Assembly (NCBI GenBank): GCA_964345475.1
Contig: CAYFQW010000011.1
Location: 1-44,205 of the forward strand
Direction of reading: 5' to 3'
Source of the DNA: WRIS01 sp964345475
GTDB lineage: Bacteria > Actinomycetota > Coriobacteriia > Coriobacteriales > Eggerthellaceae
Length of the DNA stretch: 44,205 nt
Shown here: one piece after another, positions 1 to 8,222 of the stretch
Layout: every line of letters starts with the position of its first letter
Position numbering within the stretch: the first letter of the stretch is position 1
Made by a program: the position numbers and the translations under genes
Notes under the pieces: model-generated
What the model was told of the DNA's origin: nothing
What the model saw: the letters and a program-made list of their open reading frames with translations, nothing else
The model's database searches: none

Positions 1-767
1 TTTGAGTACGGCATTTCGGCAGACGGGGTATATGGTGTTTCTCCCTCTTGAGACTGCTTCGTATCTTCGAGGCTTTTATCCTCCCGAGCAGACCTCAGAT
101 CTTCAAGATTCTCATCATCCTGAGCAGGCCTGGTATCCTCGAGGATTATACGCTCTTCTGCAGCGCCGTGCTCTTCTGCAGTGACTTGCTCTTCTGTAGT
201 GATTTGTTTTTCAAGCACCTCATTCTTCGATACATATTTGAGGCCCGGGGAAGATTCTTCATCACCTCCGTACGATGAAGGGATGGAAGAGCCAGGCGAT
301 GGAATATGGGGCGACAAAGGGCTACATGATGAAGAGTCAGGCGATGCAGTATGAGAGGCTCCTTCCTTGCTTCCGGTTTCGGTGAAACCAGTCGACTGTA
401 CCCCTTCGTCAATATAGCTCGGCTCATCAAACAAAGGCATACCCGCAGCAGAAAAGCCCGGATTCGCATTCTCCACTACGTCCCTCACAACAGATCGCGG
501 CTTGGCACTTGTATGTTCGGACGGGGGCAGATCGACAAAGCTTTCAGAAGTCGCTATGTTGAGTTTTTTACTTAATGTAGTGTTGGCCTGCGCTATAGAA
601 ATCAACTCACGAGTAAGATCTTGCACTTCTTCGTCAAGCACGCGGCCTTGGATGCGCTTAGCGATCTCGATAATACGCCGCCATGAGAGGACATCGAGGT
701 TTTCTTTTCTCGAAGCCAAATCATCCGCTTCAATGATAATTTTTTTCTCTGTATTCCTTCTAAGCAC
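1..767 (-). CDS. Unrecognised acidic protein downstream of truA (C-terminus cut by the window edge)
   Basis: An uninterrupted minus-strand frame of 255 codons runs from a GTG at 767 to the left edge, with no stop seen. The GTG has a ribosome site (GAAGGG) about 6 nt upstream. It lies in the same frame as truA: the truA TAG, one ACA codon, then GTG. The N-terminal ~70 residues look helical and mixed-charge (start VLRRNTEKKIIIEADD). The middle is rich in Ser, Pro and Gly. From about residue 170 it becomes Glu/Asp-rich, with three 18-bp tandem units encoding six-residue TAEEHG-type repeats. I see no signal peptide, membrane segment or known motif. Composition suggests a disordered cytoplasmic linker or scaffold. 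Coding status rests on the long open frame, the ribosome site and operon position. Function is unknown. Confidence 0.6.
   Translation of the reverse strand, partial: MLRRNTEKKIIIEADDLASRKENLDVLSWRRIIEIAKRIQGRVLDEEVQDLTRELISIAQANTTLSKKLNIATSESFVDLPPSEHTSAKPRSVVRDVVENANPGFSAAGMPLFDEPSYIDEGVQSTGFTETGSKEGASHTASPDSSSCSPLSPHIPSPGSSIPSSYGGDEESSPGLKYVSKNEVLEKQITTEEQVTAEEHGAAEERIILEDTRPAQDDENLEDLRSAREDKSLEDTKQSQEGETPYTPSAEMPYS
152..205. repeat. Three 18-bp tandem repeats inside the acidic gene
   Basis: Three adjacent 18-bp units, each beginning GCTCTTCTG on the plus strand, lie at 152-169, 170-187 and 188-205 and differ at a few bases. On the coding (minus) strand they encode Glu-Glu-containing hexapeptides. 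The length is a multiple of three, so copy-number changes would keep the frame. Confidence 0.75.
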
Positions 768-770
768 TGT

Positions 771-1565
771 CTACCCTTCTTGAGAAGGTTTTATTATATC
801 CGTATCGTAGTATACCTGCCAAAAAAATAAACCTTGGGCCGGTGCCGTCTCCCCTGCAGCCGACCGTTCACGCGCCGCAAGCACCTCTTGCATCCACTGC
901 GGCTCTCGCTTGCACAAACCTATCCGAACAAGAGTTCCTACAAGCGTGCGCACCATGGAATGCAGGAAGGCGTTTCCTACCACCTTGAAAACAAGCACTT
1001 CTTCTCCGAGCATGACCTCTTCTGTGATGCTGACATCATACACGTTTCTGCATGTCGGTTTATCTTTAGCAGAGGCGGCAGTACAAAAGCTCTTAAAGTC
1101 ATGTTCGCCGAGCAAACAAGCAGCGGCTTTCCTCATAGCATCAAGATCGAGCGGGCGTCCCACATGCCATACCCTATCGGAAATCAATACGGGACGCGTC
1201 GGAGCAGTATGGATAAAATACCTATACTCCCTCGCGGTCGCACTGAACCTAGCAGAAAACCCCTCTTCTTTTTCCTCAACATTTGAGACTGAAATTTCGT
1301 CATCGAGAAGCGCGTTCAACGATCTTCTCAGTGTTTCGAGGGGTCGTTCGCTCATTTCCTCGCCCGAAAGCTCAAAGCTTACCACTTGGGCTAAGGCATG
1401 AACGCCAGCATCCGTTCTACCCGCACAGGTAGTGAATATCGGACGCTTGTATAAAAGCTCAAGACTCGCGTTAAGGCTGCCTTGAACAGTATGTTGTCCA
1501 GGCTGAGCGGCAAAGCCCGAAAAAGGACGGCCGTCATAGGCAAGTGTGAGGGCAATGGTATGCAT
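771..1565 (-). CDS. truA: tRNA pseudouridine(38-40) synthase TruA
   Basis: TruA converts uridines 38-40 of the tRNA anticodon stem-loop to pseudouridine. The protein (264 aa, normal family length) starts MHTIALTLAYDG and carries the catalytic-Asp motif GRTDAGVHA near residue 50. The later blocks REYRYFI and NAFLHSMVRTLVGTL are also typical. I chose ATG 1565 because AGGG sits 5 nt upstream and homologous proteins begin at this block. A TTG at 1601 would add 12 residues that overlap the end of dnaE. The gene begins 7 nt after the dnaE stop, so the two are probably cotranscribed. The stop TAG is followed in the same frame by the acidic gene. Confidence 0.95.
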   Translation of the reverse strand: MHTIALTLAYDGRPFSGFAAQPGQHTVQGSLNASLELLYKRPIFTTCAGRTDAGVHALAQVVSFELSGEEMSERPLETLRRSLNALLDDEISVSNVEEKEEGFSARFSATAREYRYFIHTAPTRPVLISDRVWHVGRPLDLDAMRKAAACLLGEHDFKSFCTAASAKDKPTCRNVYDVSITEEVMLGEEVLVFKVVGNAFLHSMVRTLVGTLVRIGLCKREPQWMQEVLAARERSAAGETAPAQGLFFWQVYYDTDIIKPSQEG

Positions 1566-1572
1566 ATAAACC

Positions 1573-4500
1573 CTAAGAAGCCATCCAGACGGGTCTTCCA
1601 AACAAGTCTTGTACTTCTGACAGCAGCCCTGGGTTTTGTGAATCTACTGTCATGGGAAGATCTGCTCGCATAGTCCGACCGTCTGTATACACAATAAAGA
1701 GCATCACGCTGTCACGTCCTGGATAGGATGCAAGAATTTGCGACAACTGCGCCATAGCAAGTTGATCGAACTCATTGGATCGAACCCTCAGCTCAAGTGC
1801 CAGAGGGAGGGTAGACTCCTCGCTCAGTTCAAGTGCCTCCGCTTCAAATACCATAAGTTGCTTATTTCTGTCAGTACGTTCGAATTTTGCCTTAAGCTTT
1901 ACAATGGCGTCTTCAAAAAGTACGTCCCTATAGTCTTCATATTTGAAGCATACGCATTCAATCTGCCCTGTTGTATCTTCGAGGGTAAAGTTAGCCATTT
2001 TAGTGTTTCGGCGGGTCATACGCTCCTTTACATTGCCTACCATTCCGATAAAAGTTGCTGTAGCTATATCTTTTTTACGTTCAGCTAAATCGCCGAGGCT
2101 GTATTTCGTCATACGGGCAATAGCGTCAGCATACGGCTGCAAAGGATGCTCTGAAACATATATCTTCAAAATATCCTTTTCAAAGGTAAGCTTCATCTTT
2201 TTATCCCATTCAATGCCGTCAGGCTCTGGGATTTCCTCGTCAAAGCCGGCATCAGGATCTTCGGCAAACATATCAAACATGCTCACCTGCCCTATATCCT
2301 TATCCTTCTGTCGCTTGGCCGTATCTTCGAGCAAACTTGTCTCATCAACAAAATACATAAGCTGCTTTCGAGTGTATCCTGTTGAATCGAATGCGCCTGC
2401 TTTGATAAGGGCTTCAAGTGTTTTGCGGCTATAACATTTCGAATCCATGCGGTTTACAAAATCATGAAGGGAGGTAAAGGGGCCAAAGGTTTTTCTCTCT
2501 TTAATTATTTCTTGAGAGACCTTCTCCCCCACCCCTCGCACACCAGCTAGACCGAAGCGGATACCTTCATCAAGAGGGGTAAACTCGAGATTCGACGAGT
2601 TGATGTCAGGGGGCATAACGGGAATACCACTGTGCTTGCAACTATCAATATACTTAATAAGCTTATCGCTATTTCCCATGTAAGAAGAGAGAACCGCTGC
2701 CATGTACTCGTTGGGGTAATGGGCTTTCAAATACGCAGTTCTCATGACCAAGACGGCGTAAGCCGCAGAATGCGACTTATTAAAGGCATACTTTGCGAAT
2801 TCTTCCGCTTCGTCCCATATTTTTCTAGCAACCTCTATAGGGTAGCCGTTATTAACAGCGCCTTCATCCCAATCGGCTTTAAGAAGCCTCATGATTCCAA
2901 CGTTTTTATGCCCCATAGCTTTACGGAGCTTGTCAGCTTTTCCAGCAGTGAAACCGCACATACGCATCGATATCTGCATGATCTGCTCTTGATACACCAT
3001 GATGCCGTGTGTCTCTTCGAGGATAGGCCTTAATCTTTCATCATAGTAAGAAACAACAGCTTGGCCTCGGGCGCGTTTAATATAATTCTCAACACCGCCT
3101 GACTCAAGCGGACCGGGTCGATTGAGCGCAATAGAAACCGACACGTCAGAAAAGCTGCGAGGCTTCAAACGACTGAAAAAAGTCACATACAGAGGGCCCT
3201 CGACTTGAAACAAGCCGTCCATATTGCCCCCACACATCAGATCAAACGCTTTTGGGTCGTTAAGAGGAATTCCTCCTGGGTCGATCTCAACACCGAAACG
3301 GTCCTTTATATTTCGACACGCCCTGCTTATCACAGAAAGCGTCCTGAGGCCTAAAAAGTCCATCTTGAGAAGGCCGAGATCGGGAGTGTAATGACCATCA
3401 AACTGCGTGATGATAATACCCCCTTTCGTATCGCGCTTGATTGGTACGTGATCAGCCATAGGGTCGCGACAGATAATTGTCGCACAGGCATGCACCCCTT
3501 CACCGCGCACCTGGCCCTCTATTGCTAAAGCTGCATCGAGGACTTCTTTACAGTCTGCCTCCGTATCGTATGCTTTTTTTAGATCAGAGTTTTTTTCAAG
3601 AGCATCGGACAACTTGATACCAAGCTCATCACCTACCATTTTAGAAAGCTTGTCTCCCAGGCTGTAGGGGTAATCGAGGACACGCGCAGCATCACGAATA
3701 GCGTTTTTAGCCTGAAGTTTGCCAAAGGTTATGACGCCGGCGACACGATCTTCTCCGTACACTTCTTTAACGTGCTCAATAACCTCATCTCGACGCTCAT
3801 CATCGAAATCGACGTCAATATCAGGCATCTCAACGCGCTCTTCCGACAGAAATCTTTCGAATAAAAGACTATGTTCCAAGGGGTCGAGATCGGTTATGCC
3901 AAGCGCATAGGCCACAATAGAACCAGCCGCACTTCCTCGCCCCGGGCCTACCCCTATGCCCTGGTCTTTTGCCCACTGTATATATTCCTGAACAATAAGG
4001 AAGTAAGCAGAGAACCCTTGTTTGGTGATAACGCTGACTTCATGTTCGCAGCGATTTACAACTTCCTCGCTCAAGTCTTCACCGTAACGGCGATGTAGGC
4101 CTTCAAAGCATATTTCATAGAAATAGCTGTCCTCAGTTTCCCCTTCGGGCAGGGGGAAACGTGGAAGAATAGGCGCTCGTGAAAGCTCTACCTGACACTT
4201 TTCAGCCAACTTGACCGTGTTGTTGCAAGCCTCATCAAAGTCCTTGAGGGCAGCTTTCATTTCTTCTTCCGTCTTCATATAGAACTGATCGTTAGCAAAG
4301 CGCATGCGATGAGGATCGTTGATAACGGAGCCTGTCCCGACACAAAGCATGATATCCTGTGCCCGTGCGTCCTCTTGTAGAAGATAATGAAAATCGTTCG
4401 TTGCAATGCACTCGAGACCAGCTTCTGATGCTATCTTCGCTAACTGGTGATTGAGTTGATGTTGCGTAAGCCCTCCGTCGGTTGTAATACCCTGGTCCTG

Positions 4501-5034
4501 GAGTTCGATATAGAAATCGCCTGGCTCATAAATGCTTGCCAATCGTTTCGCCCATGTGAGTGCTTCCTCGTATTGATGCGCATCCAAAAGCTTTGGAATA
4601 ATACCGGCAAGGCAGGCGCTTGTTGCGATAATTCCCTCTGAATATTTCTCAAGCATTGAAAAGCTTGTGCGCGGCTTATAGTAAAAATGATCGACGTGCG
4701 ACTCCGAGACAAGCTTAATAAGGTTATGGTATCCCTTATTCGTTTTAGCCAAAAGCACCATGTGGTACAGCTTCGGCTTCGTATCGCGCTTCATCTCTTC
4801 ATCGGTGGTAAAGTATACTTCACACCCATAAATAGGTTTTACAATTTTGCCTGTTTCCTTTTCAACTTTCTCACAGGCACTACATAGTTCAGGAACACCG
4901 CTCATGACCCCGTGATCGGTGATAGCAACGGCGGGCATATCGAGATCGGCTGCTCTTTTCACCATATCGTAAATATGCGTTACGCCATCAAGAAGGGAAT
5001 ATTCTGTATGATTATGAAGATGAACGAATGCCAT
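1573..5034 (-). CDS. dnaE: DNA polymerase III subunit alpha (DnaE)
   Basis: This is the replicative DNA polymerase catalytic subunit (1153 aa, normal for DnaE). The N-terminal PHP domain begins FVHLHNHTEYSLLDG. The C-family polymerase core has GPGRGSAAG near residue 365, the catalytic acidic motif PDIDVDFDD near 400, and a further Asp in KMDFLG near 557. Tandem helix-hairpin-helix and OB-fold regions follow; the OB region contains TLEDTTGQIE. There is no 3'-5' exonuclease insertion, so it is DnaE rather than PolC. The ATG at 5034 has GGAG about 12 nt upstream, rather distant. It is the first gene of a dnaE-truA-(acidic gene) transcription unit. Confidence 0.97.
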   Translation of the reverse strand: MAFVHLHNHTEYSLLDGVTHIYDMVKRAADLDMPAVAITDHGVMSGVPELCSACEKVEKETGKIVKPIYGCEVYFTTDEEMKRDTKPKLYHMVLLAKTNKGYHNLIKLVSESHVDHFYYKPRTSFSMLEKYSEGIIATSACLAGIIPKLLDAHQYEEALTWAKRLASIYEPGDFYIELQDQGITTDGGLTQHQLNHQLAKIASEAGLECIATNDFHYLLQEDARAQDIMLCVGTGSVINDPHRMRFANDQFYMKTEEEMKAALKDFDEACNNTVKLAEKCQVELSRAPILPRFPLPEGETEDSYFYEICFEGLHRRYGEDLSEEVVNRCEHEVSVITKQGFSAYFLIVQEYIQWAKDQGIGVGPGRGSAAGSIVAYALGITDLDPLEHSLLFERFLSEERVEMPDIDVDFDDERRDEVIEHVKEVYGEDRVAGVITFGKLQAKNAIRDAARVLDYPYSLGDKLSKMVGDELGIKLSDALEKNSDLKKAYDTEADCKEVLDAALAIEGQVRGEGVHACATIICRDPMADHVPIKRDTKGGIIITQFDGHYTPDLGLLKMDFLGLRTLSVISRACRNIKDRFGVEIDPGGIPLNDPKAFDLMCGGNMDGLFQVEGPLYVTFFSRLKPRSFSDVSVSIALNRPGPLESGGVENYIKRARGQAVVSYYDERLRPILEETHGIMVYQEQIMQISMRMCGFTAGKADKLRKAMGHKNVGIMRLLKADWDEGAVNNGYPIEVARKIWDEAEEFAKYAFNKSHSAAYAVLVMRTAYLKAHYPNEYMAAVLSSYMGNSDKLIKYIDSCKHSGIPVMPPDINSSNLEFTPLDEGIRFGLAGVRGVGEKVSQEIIKERKTFGPFTSLHDFVNRMDSKCYSRKTLEALIKAGAFDSTGYTRKQLMYFVDETSLLEDTAKRQKDKDIGQVSMFDMFAEDPDAGFDEEIPEPDGIEWDKKMKLTFEKDILKIYVSEHPLQPYADAIARMTKYSLGDLAERKKDIATATFIGMVGNVKERMTRRNTKMANFTLEDTTGQIECVCFKYEDYRDVLFEDAIVKLKAKFERTDRNKQLMVFEAEALELSEESTLPLALELRVRSNEFDQLAMAQLSQILASYPGRDSVMLFIVYTDGRTMRADLPMTVDSQNPGLLSEVQDLFGRPVWMAS

Positions 5035-5362
5035 AGTATGCGCAGACTCCTATTATTTGTATCTCGAATGAGGTGTCTATTATCATAGCAGCATTGGGGG
5101 CTAATAAACGAATAGACGATGGAGATTTCACTGATTGCCCTCGTTGCCCGCTTTGTGGAAGTAGAAAGATATCTTCCGTACTAAAGTGGATTCTTATGAG
5201 GTCATGTGAGATTTTCTGTGCTCGGTAAAGGAGGTCGAGCAAGGGAGTTCGAAGGCCGAACAAGATAGCTAGAAAGCTAAGAAACTTGACACAAAAGCCA
5301 CACCTGAAATGACTACCTCATTCAGGCATGGCTCTCTTTAATGTAATACAGTTCCGAAGGGC
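5035..5362. other. Intergenic region between atpC and dnaE
   Basis: This 328-bp gap lies downstream of atpC and upstream of dnaE (both minus). It contains the atp terminator at 5290-5333 and must contain the dnaE promoter. A TATGAT/GATAAT-like -10 is visible on the minus strand near 5075-5085, without a convincing -35. The only open frame inside it overlaps the dnaE start and looks like no known protein. Confidence 0.5.
5290..5333 (-). terminator. Rho-independent terminator of the atp operon
   Basis: On the minus strand, 29 nt after the atpC stop, a stem forms from AGCCA plus CCTGAATGA pairing with TCATTTCAGG plus TGGCT, with one bulge. A TTTTGTGT tail follows. The hairpin is about 38 nt long and is well placed to end the nine-gene operon. 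Confidence 0.8.
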
Positions 5363-5773
5363 TTAGGAAGCCTCTGCCGCGCTAAGTAATGCTTTATACC
5401 AAGAAACATCTAGAGGCAGCATAGTTTTTTGGGCCTCTTCAGGTGATAAGGCAGCGAGTTTGACCTCGGTTGCAGCTAGCTCTTCTCGAATAGCTTCGAC
5501 GTCCACCTCAGTTCCCCTCCGTGCACGATCAGCAAGAATGATAGCTTTGCCGCCAGTCACCTCGACATATCCACCCTGAATTGCGAAACGTTGCATCTCC
5601 CCGTCCTTCTCAAGTTGGATACGGGCGATTCCGTCTGCCAGAGCAGAAACGAGAGGTTCGTGATTAGCAAGAAAGCCCATTTCTCCTTCAACACCAGGGA
5701 CAGTCGCTAGGTAGACCTCGCCTGAAAAGAGCCTTTCTTCAGGTGTTACGATGTCACATCTTAAGGCAGGCAT
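5363..5773 (-). CDS. atpC: F1F0 ATP synthase subunit epsilon
   Basis: This is the epsilon subunit of the F1 central stalk, which couples rotation to catalysis and restrains ATP hydrolysis (136 aa). The N-terminal beta-sandwich carries the family signature around VTPEERLFSGEV and GEMGFLANHEPLVSAL. The C-terminal third is the helical hairpin (EAIREELAATEVKL). The start ATG overlaps the atpD stop by one base, indicating translational coupling. It is the last gene of the atp operon. Confidence 0.96.
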   Translation of the reverse strand: MPALRCDIVTPEERLFSGEVYLATVPGVEGEMGFLANHEPLVSALADGIARIQLEKDGEMQRFAIQGGYVEVTGGKAIILADRARRGTEVDVEAIREELAATEVKLAALSPEEAQKTMLPLDVSWYKALLSAAEAS

Positions 5774-7203
5774 TACTCTTCCTTCATCTTTTCATATGCA
5801 GCGTATACGTCTTCGATAGCACCCTTATTACGGAAACACTGCTCAGGAATCATGTCGCATTTTCCATCTAGTATCTCTGCAAAAGAGCGTATAGTGTCTT
5901 CGAGCTTGACGTATATTCCAGGAACTCCCGTAAACTGCTCTGCAACATGGAAGGGTTGTCCGAGGAACTGTTGAATCTTACGAGCGCGATTCACGACAAG
6001 CTTTTGATCCTCCGAAAGCTCATCCATACCTAAAATGGCAATAATATCCTGTAGGTCGGAATACGATTGCAGAACTTCCTGAACCTCTGTGGCCACACGG
6101 TAGTGCTCGTCGCCAACAATGTCTGGCTCAAGAGCACGACTCGATGATTCAAGCGGATCGACAGCCGGATAGATACCGAGCTCGGCAATACCGCGAGAAA
6201 GAACTGTTTTTGCATCGAGATGCGCAAACGTTGTAGCCGGAGCAGGGTCAGTCAAGTCGTCAGCCGGCACATATACTGCCTGAACCGAAGTGATAGATCC
6301 CGTTTCAGTGGATGTAATACGCTCTTGGAGATCGCCCATCTCAGTAGCGAGAGTAGGCTGGTATCCCACAGCGGAAGGCATGCGCCCGAGAAGGGCCGAA
6401 ACCTCAGAGCCTGCCTGCGTAAAACGGAAGATATTATCAATAAACAATAATACGTCCTGGCCTTGATCGCGGAAATACTCGGCCTGGGTGAGACCGGCAA
6501 GTCCGATGCGTAGACGTGCTCCAGGAGGCTCGTTCATTTGCCCGTATACGAGACACGTTTTTTCAATAACACCCGATTCACTCATCTCGAGATACAGGTC
6601 GGTACCTTCACGGGTACGTTCACCTACACCGGTAAATACCGAAGTACCACCATGTTCTTGTGCCAAGTTGTTGATGAGCTCTTGAATCATAACGGTTTTG
6701 CCTACGCCAGCACCGCCGAAAAGACCCGTTTTTCCACCTTTTACGAAAGGCTCGATAAGGTCAACAACTTTAATACCCGTTTCAAAGATCTCAGTTGTAG
6801 TTGTCAGCGTGTCATAGTCGGGTGCTGGATGATGGATAGGCATCCATTCGTCAATCTCCGGCATAGGTTTGCCATCGATAGCCTCACCCATAATATTCCA
6901 GATACGACCTAAGGTATTTTTCCCAACAGGCATCATGATTGGGTTTCCCGTATCAACTGCCTCCATGCCGCGCGTCATGCCGTCTGTCGACGACATTGCA
7001 ACAGCACGGACTAAATCTCCAGGGAGATGTGCCTGCACTTCAAGTACTGTTTTAACCGCCCCAATGGGGCTTTCTGCATCGACTGTTAATGCGTTGTATA
7101 TCGCCGGAATCTCTTCCGGGGCGAATTCAACGTCAACAACAGGTCCGACCACGCGAACTATGCGTCCGCAAGCCTGCGATACTTGTTTCGTTTCTTCAGC
7201 CAT
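5773..7203 (-). CDS. atpD: F1F0 ATP synthase subunit beta
   Basis: This is the catalytic beta subunit of F1 (476 aa), which makes ATP from ADP and phosphate. The Walker A motif is GGAGVGKT, Walker B is the LLFIDNIFR region, the catalytic Glu lies in GERTREG, and the DELSEED-loop equivalent is MDELSEDQ. Length and domain order are standard. Its start lies directly beside the atpG stop, and its stop overlaps the atpC start. Confidence 0.98.
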   Translation of the reverse strand: MAEETKQVSQACGRIVRVVGPVVDVEFAPEEIPAIYNALTVDAESPIGAVKTVLEVQAHLPGDLVRAVAMSSTDGMTRGMEAVDTGNPIMMPVGKNTLGRIWNIMGEAIDGKPMPEIDEWMPIHHPAPDYDTLTTTTEIFETGIKVVDLIEPFVKGGKTGLFGGAGVGKTVMIQELINNLAQEHGGTSVFTGVGERTREGTDLYLEMSESGVIEKTCLVYGQMNEPPGARLRIGLAGLTQAEYFRDQGQDVLLFIDNIFRFTQAGSEVSALLGRMPSAVGYQPTLATEMGDLQERITSTETGSITSVQAVYVPADDLTDPAPATTFAHLDAKTVLSRGIAELGIYPAVDPLESSSRALEPDIVGDEHYRVATEVQEVLQSYSDLQDIIAILGMDELSEDQKLVVNRARKIQQFLGQPFHVAEQFTGVPGIYVKLEDTIRSFAEILDGKCDMIPEQCFRNKGAIEDVYAAYEKMKEE

Positions 7204-8211
7204 TTACTCCTCCAATGCCGCTGCGCCACCGACAATTTCCGTAATTTCGGTTGTGATAGCACCTTGGCGTACACGGTTATAAATTCTACTCAAGGACTCG
7301 ACCATCTCAGTGGCATTGTCAGTCGCCGCCTTCATAGCCGTGCGGCGTGCTCCTTGCTCAGCCGCTGCCGAATCAATCAACGCATGGTAGATAACGCTTC
7401 TTACGTAAGCTGGAAGCAAGGTATTCATTACTGCAGCCTCATTCGGCTCAAAAGCAACATCGCCACTGAGAGTGCTGGTGTATTCACTTGCCATTTCCTT
7501 CACAGCAGATTGGGCGGCATCCATTGCTGCCTGGGCTGCCACGGCGGAAGCATCTTTAGCATGGGCGGAAACCGCCTGCTCCCCACCAAAGCCGCCAACA
7601 ATATCAGTTTGCCCACTCGAAATATCACCCGAGCTGACAGGGAGAATACATCTCTGACGAAGCACTTGCTCAGCAGCATTCTTAGTGTGATTGTAGACTA
7701 CAATCACCTCATCAAAGCTCTCATCGATATAGCCCGCTATAGCATATTGGGCAATTTCTTTCGCTTGATCTGCAGTTGGGTCAGCAGACAAGTCACGAAA
7801 CTCGAGCACAGGTTTTATATTGCGATAATTAAAATAGCCACTGGCTCTTTTTCCACACGCAATAACCTCATAACCAACCCCCTGCGCCTCTTTTTCCCTC
7901 AGGATCTTTTCCGTCTGCCGGAATACGTTGCTGTTGAAGCCCCCCGCCAATCCTCGGTCAGAGGCAATTACTAAAATAAGGCTATTCTTGACCTCATCGT
8001 GCGCCCTCAAAAGAGCATTGTCGGGGTTCGCAATCCTGAGATAGAGGTATTCAAGCATCTCAACAATCGATTCGGTGTACGGTGTAGCCTGAACCATGCG
8101 GTCAGTCGCACGCCTGATTTTTGCTGTAGCAACCATCTCCATAGTACGCGTTATCTGCTTCGTCGACGAGACGGAATTGATGCGTTTTTCGATGTCGCGA
8201 AGATTTTGCAT
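7204..8211 (-). CDS. atpG: F1F0 ATP synthase subunit gamma, with an internal insertion
   Basis: This is the rotor shaft of F1. The conserved N-terminal helix (LRDIEKRINSVSSTKQIT) and C-terminal helix (ESLSRIYNRVRQGAITTEI) frame a Rossmann-like middle. At 335 aa it is about 45-50 residues longer than the usual 285-290. The excess is an Ala- and Gly-rich stretch at residues ~191-246 (GGFGGEQAV, then VAAQAAMDAAQSA), just before the conserved C-terminal block. Gamma insertions in chloroplasts and cyanobacteria regulate the enzyme; whether this one does is unknown. It has no cysteine pair of the chloroplast type. It starts 11 nt after atpA. Confidence 0.96.
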   Translation of the reverse strand: MQNLRDIEKRINSVSSTKQITRTMEMVATAKIRRATDRMVQATPYTESIVEMLEYLYLRIANPDNALLRAHDEVKNSLILVIASDRGLAGGFNSNVFRQTEKILREKEAQGVGYEVIACGKRASGYFNYRNIKPVLEFRDLSADPTADQAKEIAQYAIAGYIDESFDEVIVVYNHTKNAAEQVLRQRCILPVSSGDISSGQTDIVGGFGGEQAVSAHAKDASAVAAQAAMDAAQSAVKEMASEYTSTLSGDVAFEPNEAAVMNTLLPAYVRSVIYHALIDSAAAEQGARRTAMKAATDNATEMVESLSRIYNRVRQGAITTEITEIVGGAAALEE

Positions 8212-8222
8212 ACTCTACCTGC

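Noticed and set aside
5012..5263. Minus-strand frame of 83 codons overlapping the dnaE start
   Set aside because: It overlaps dnaE, has no recognisable protein character, and covers the region where the dnaE promoter must be.
7183..7974. Plus-strand frame of 263 codons
   Set aside because: It is entirely antisense to atpG and the atpD start, has no ribosome site, and its translation resembles no protein.
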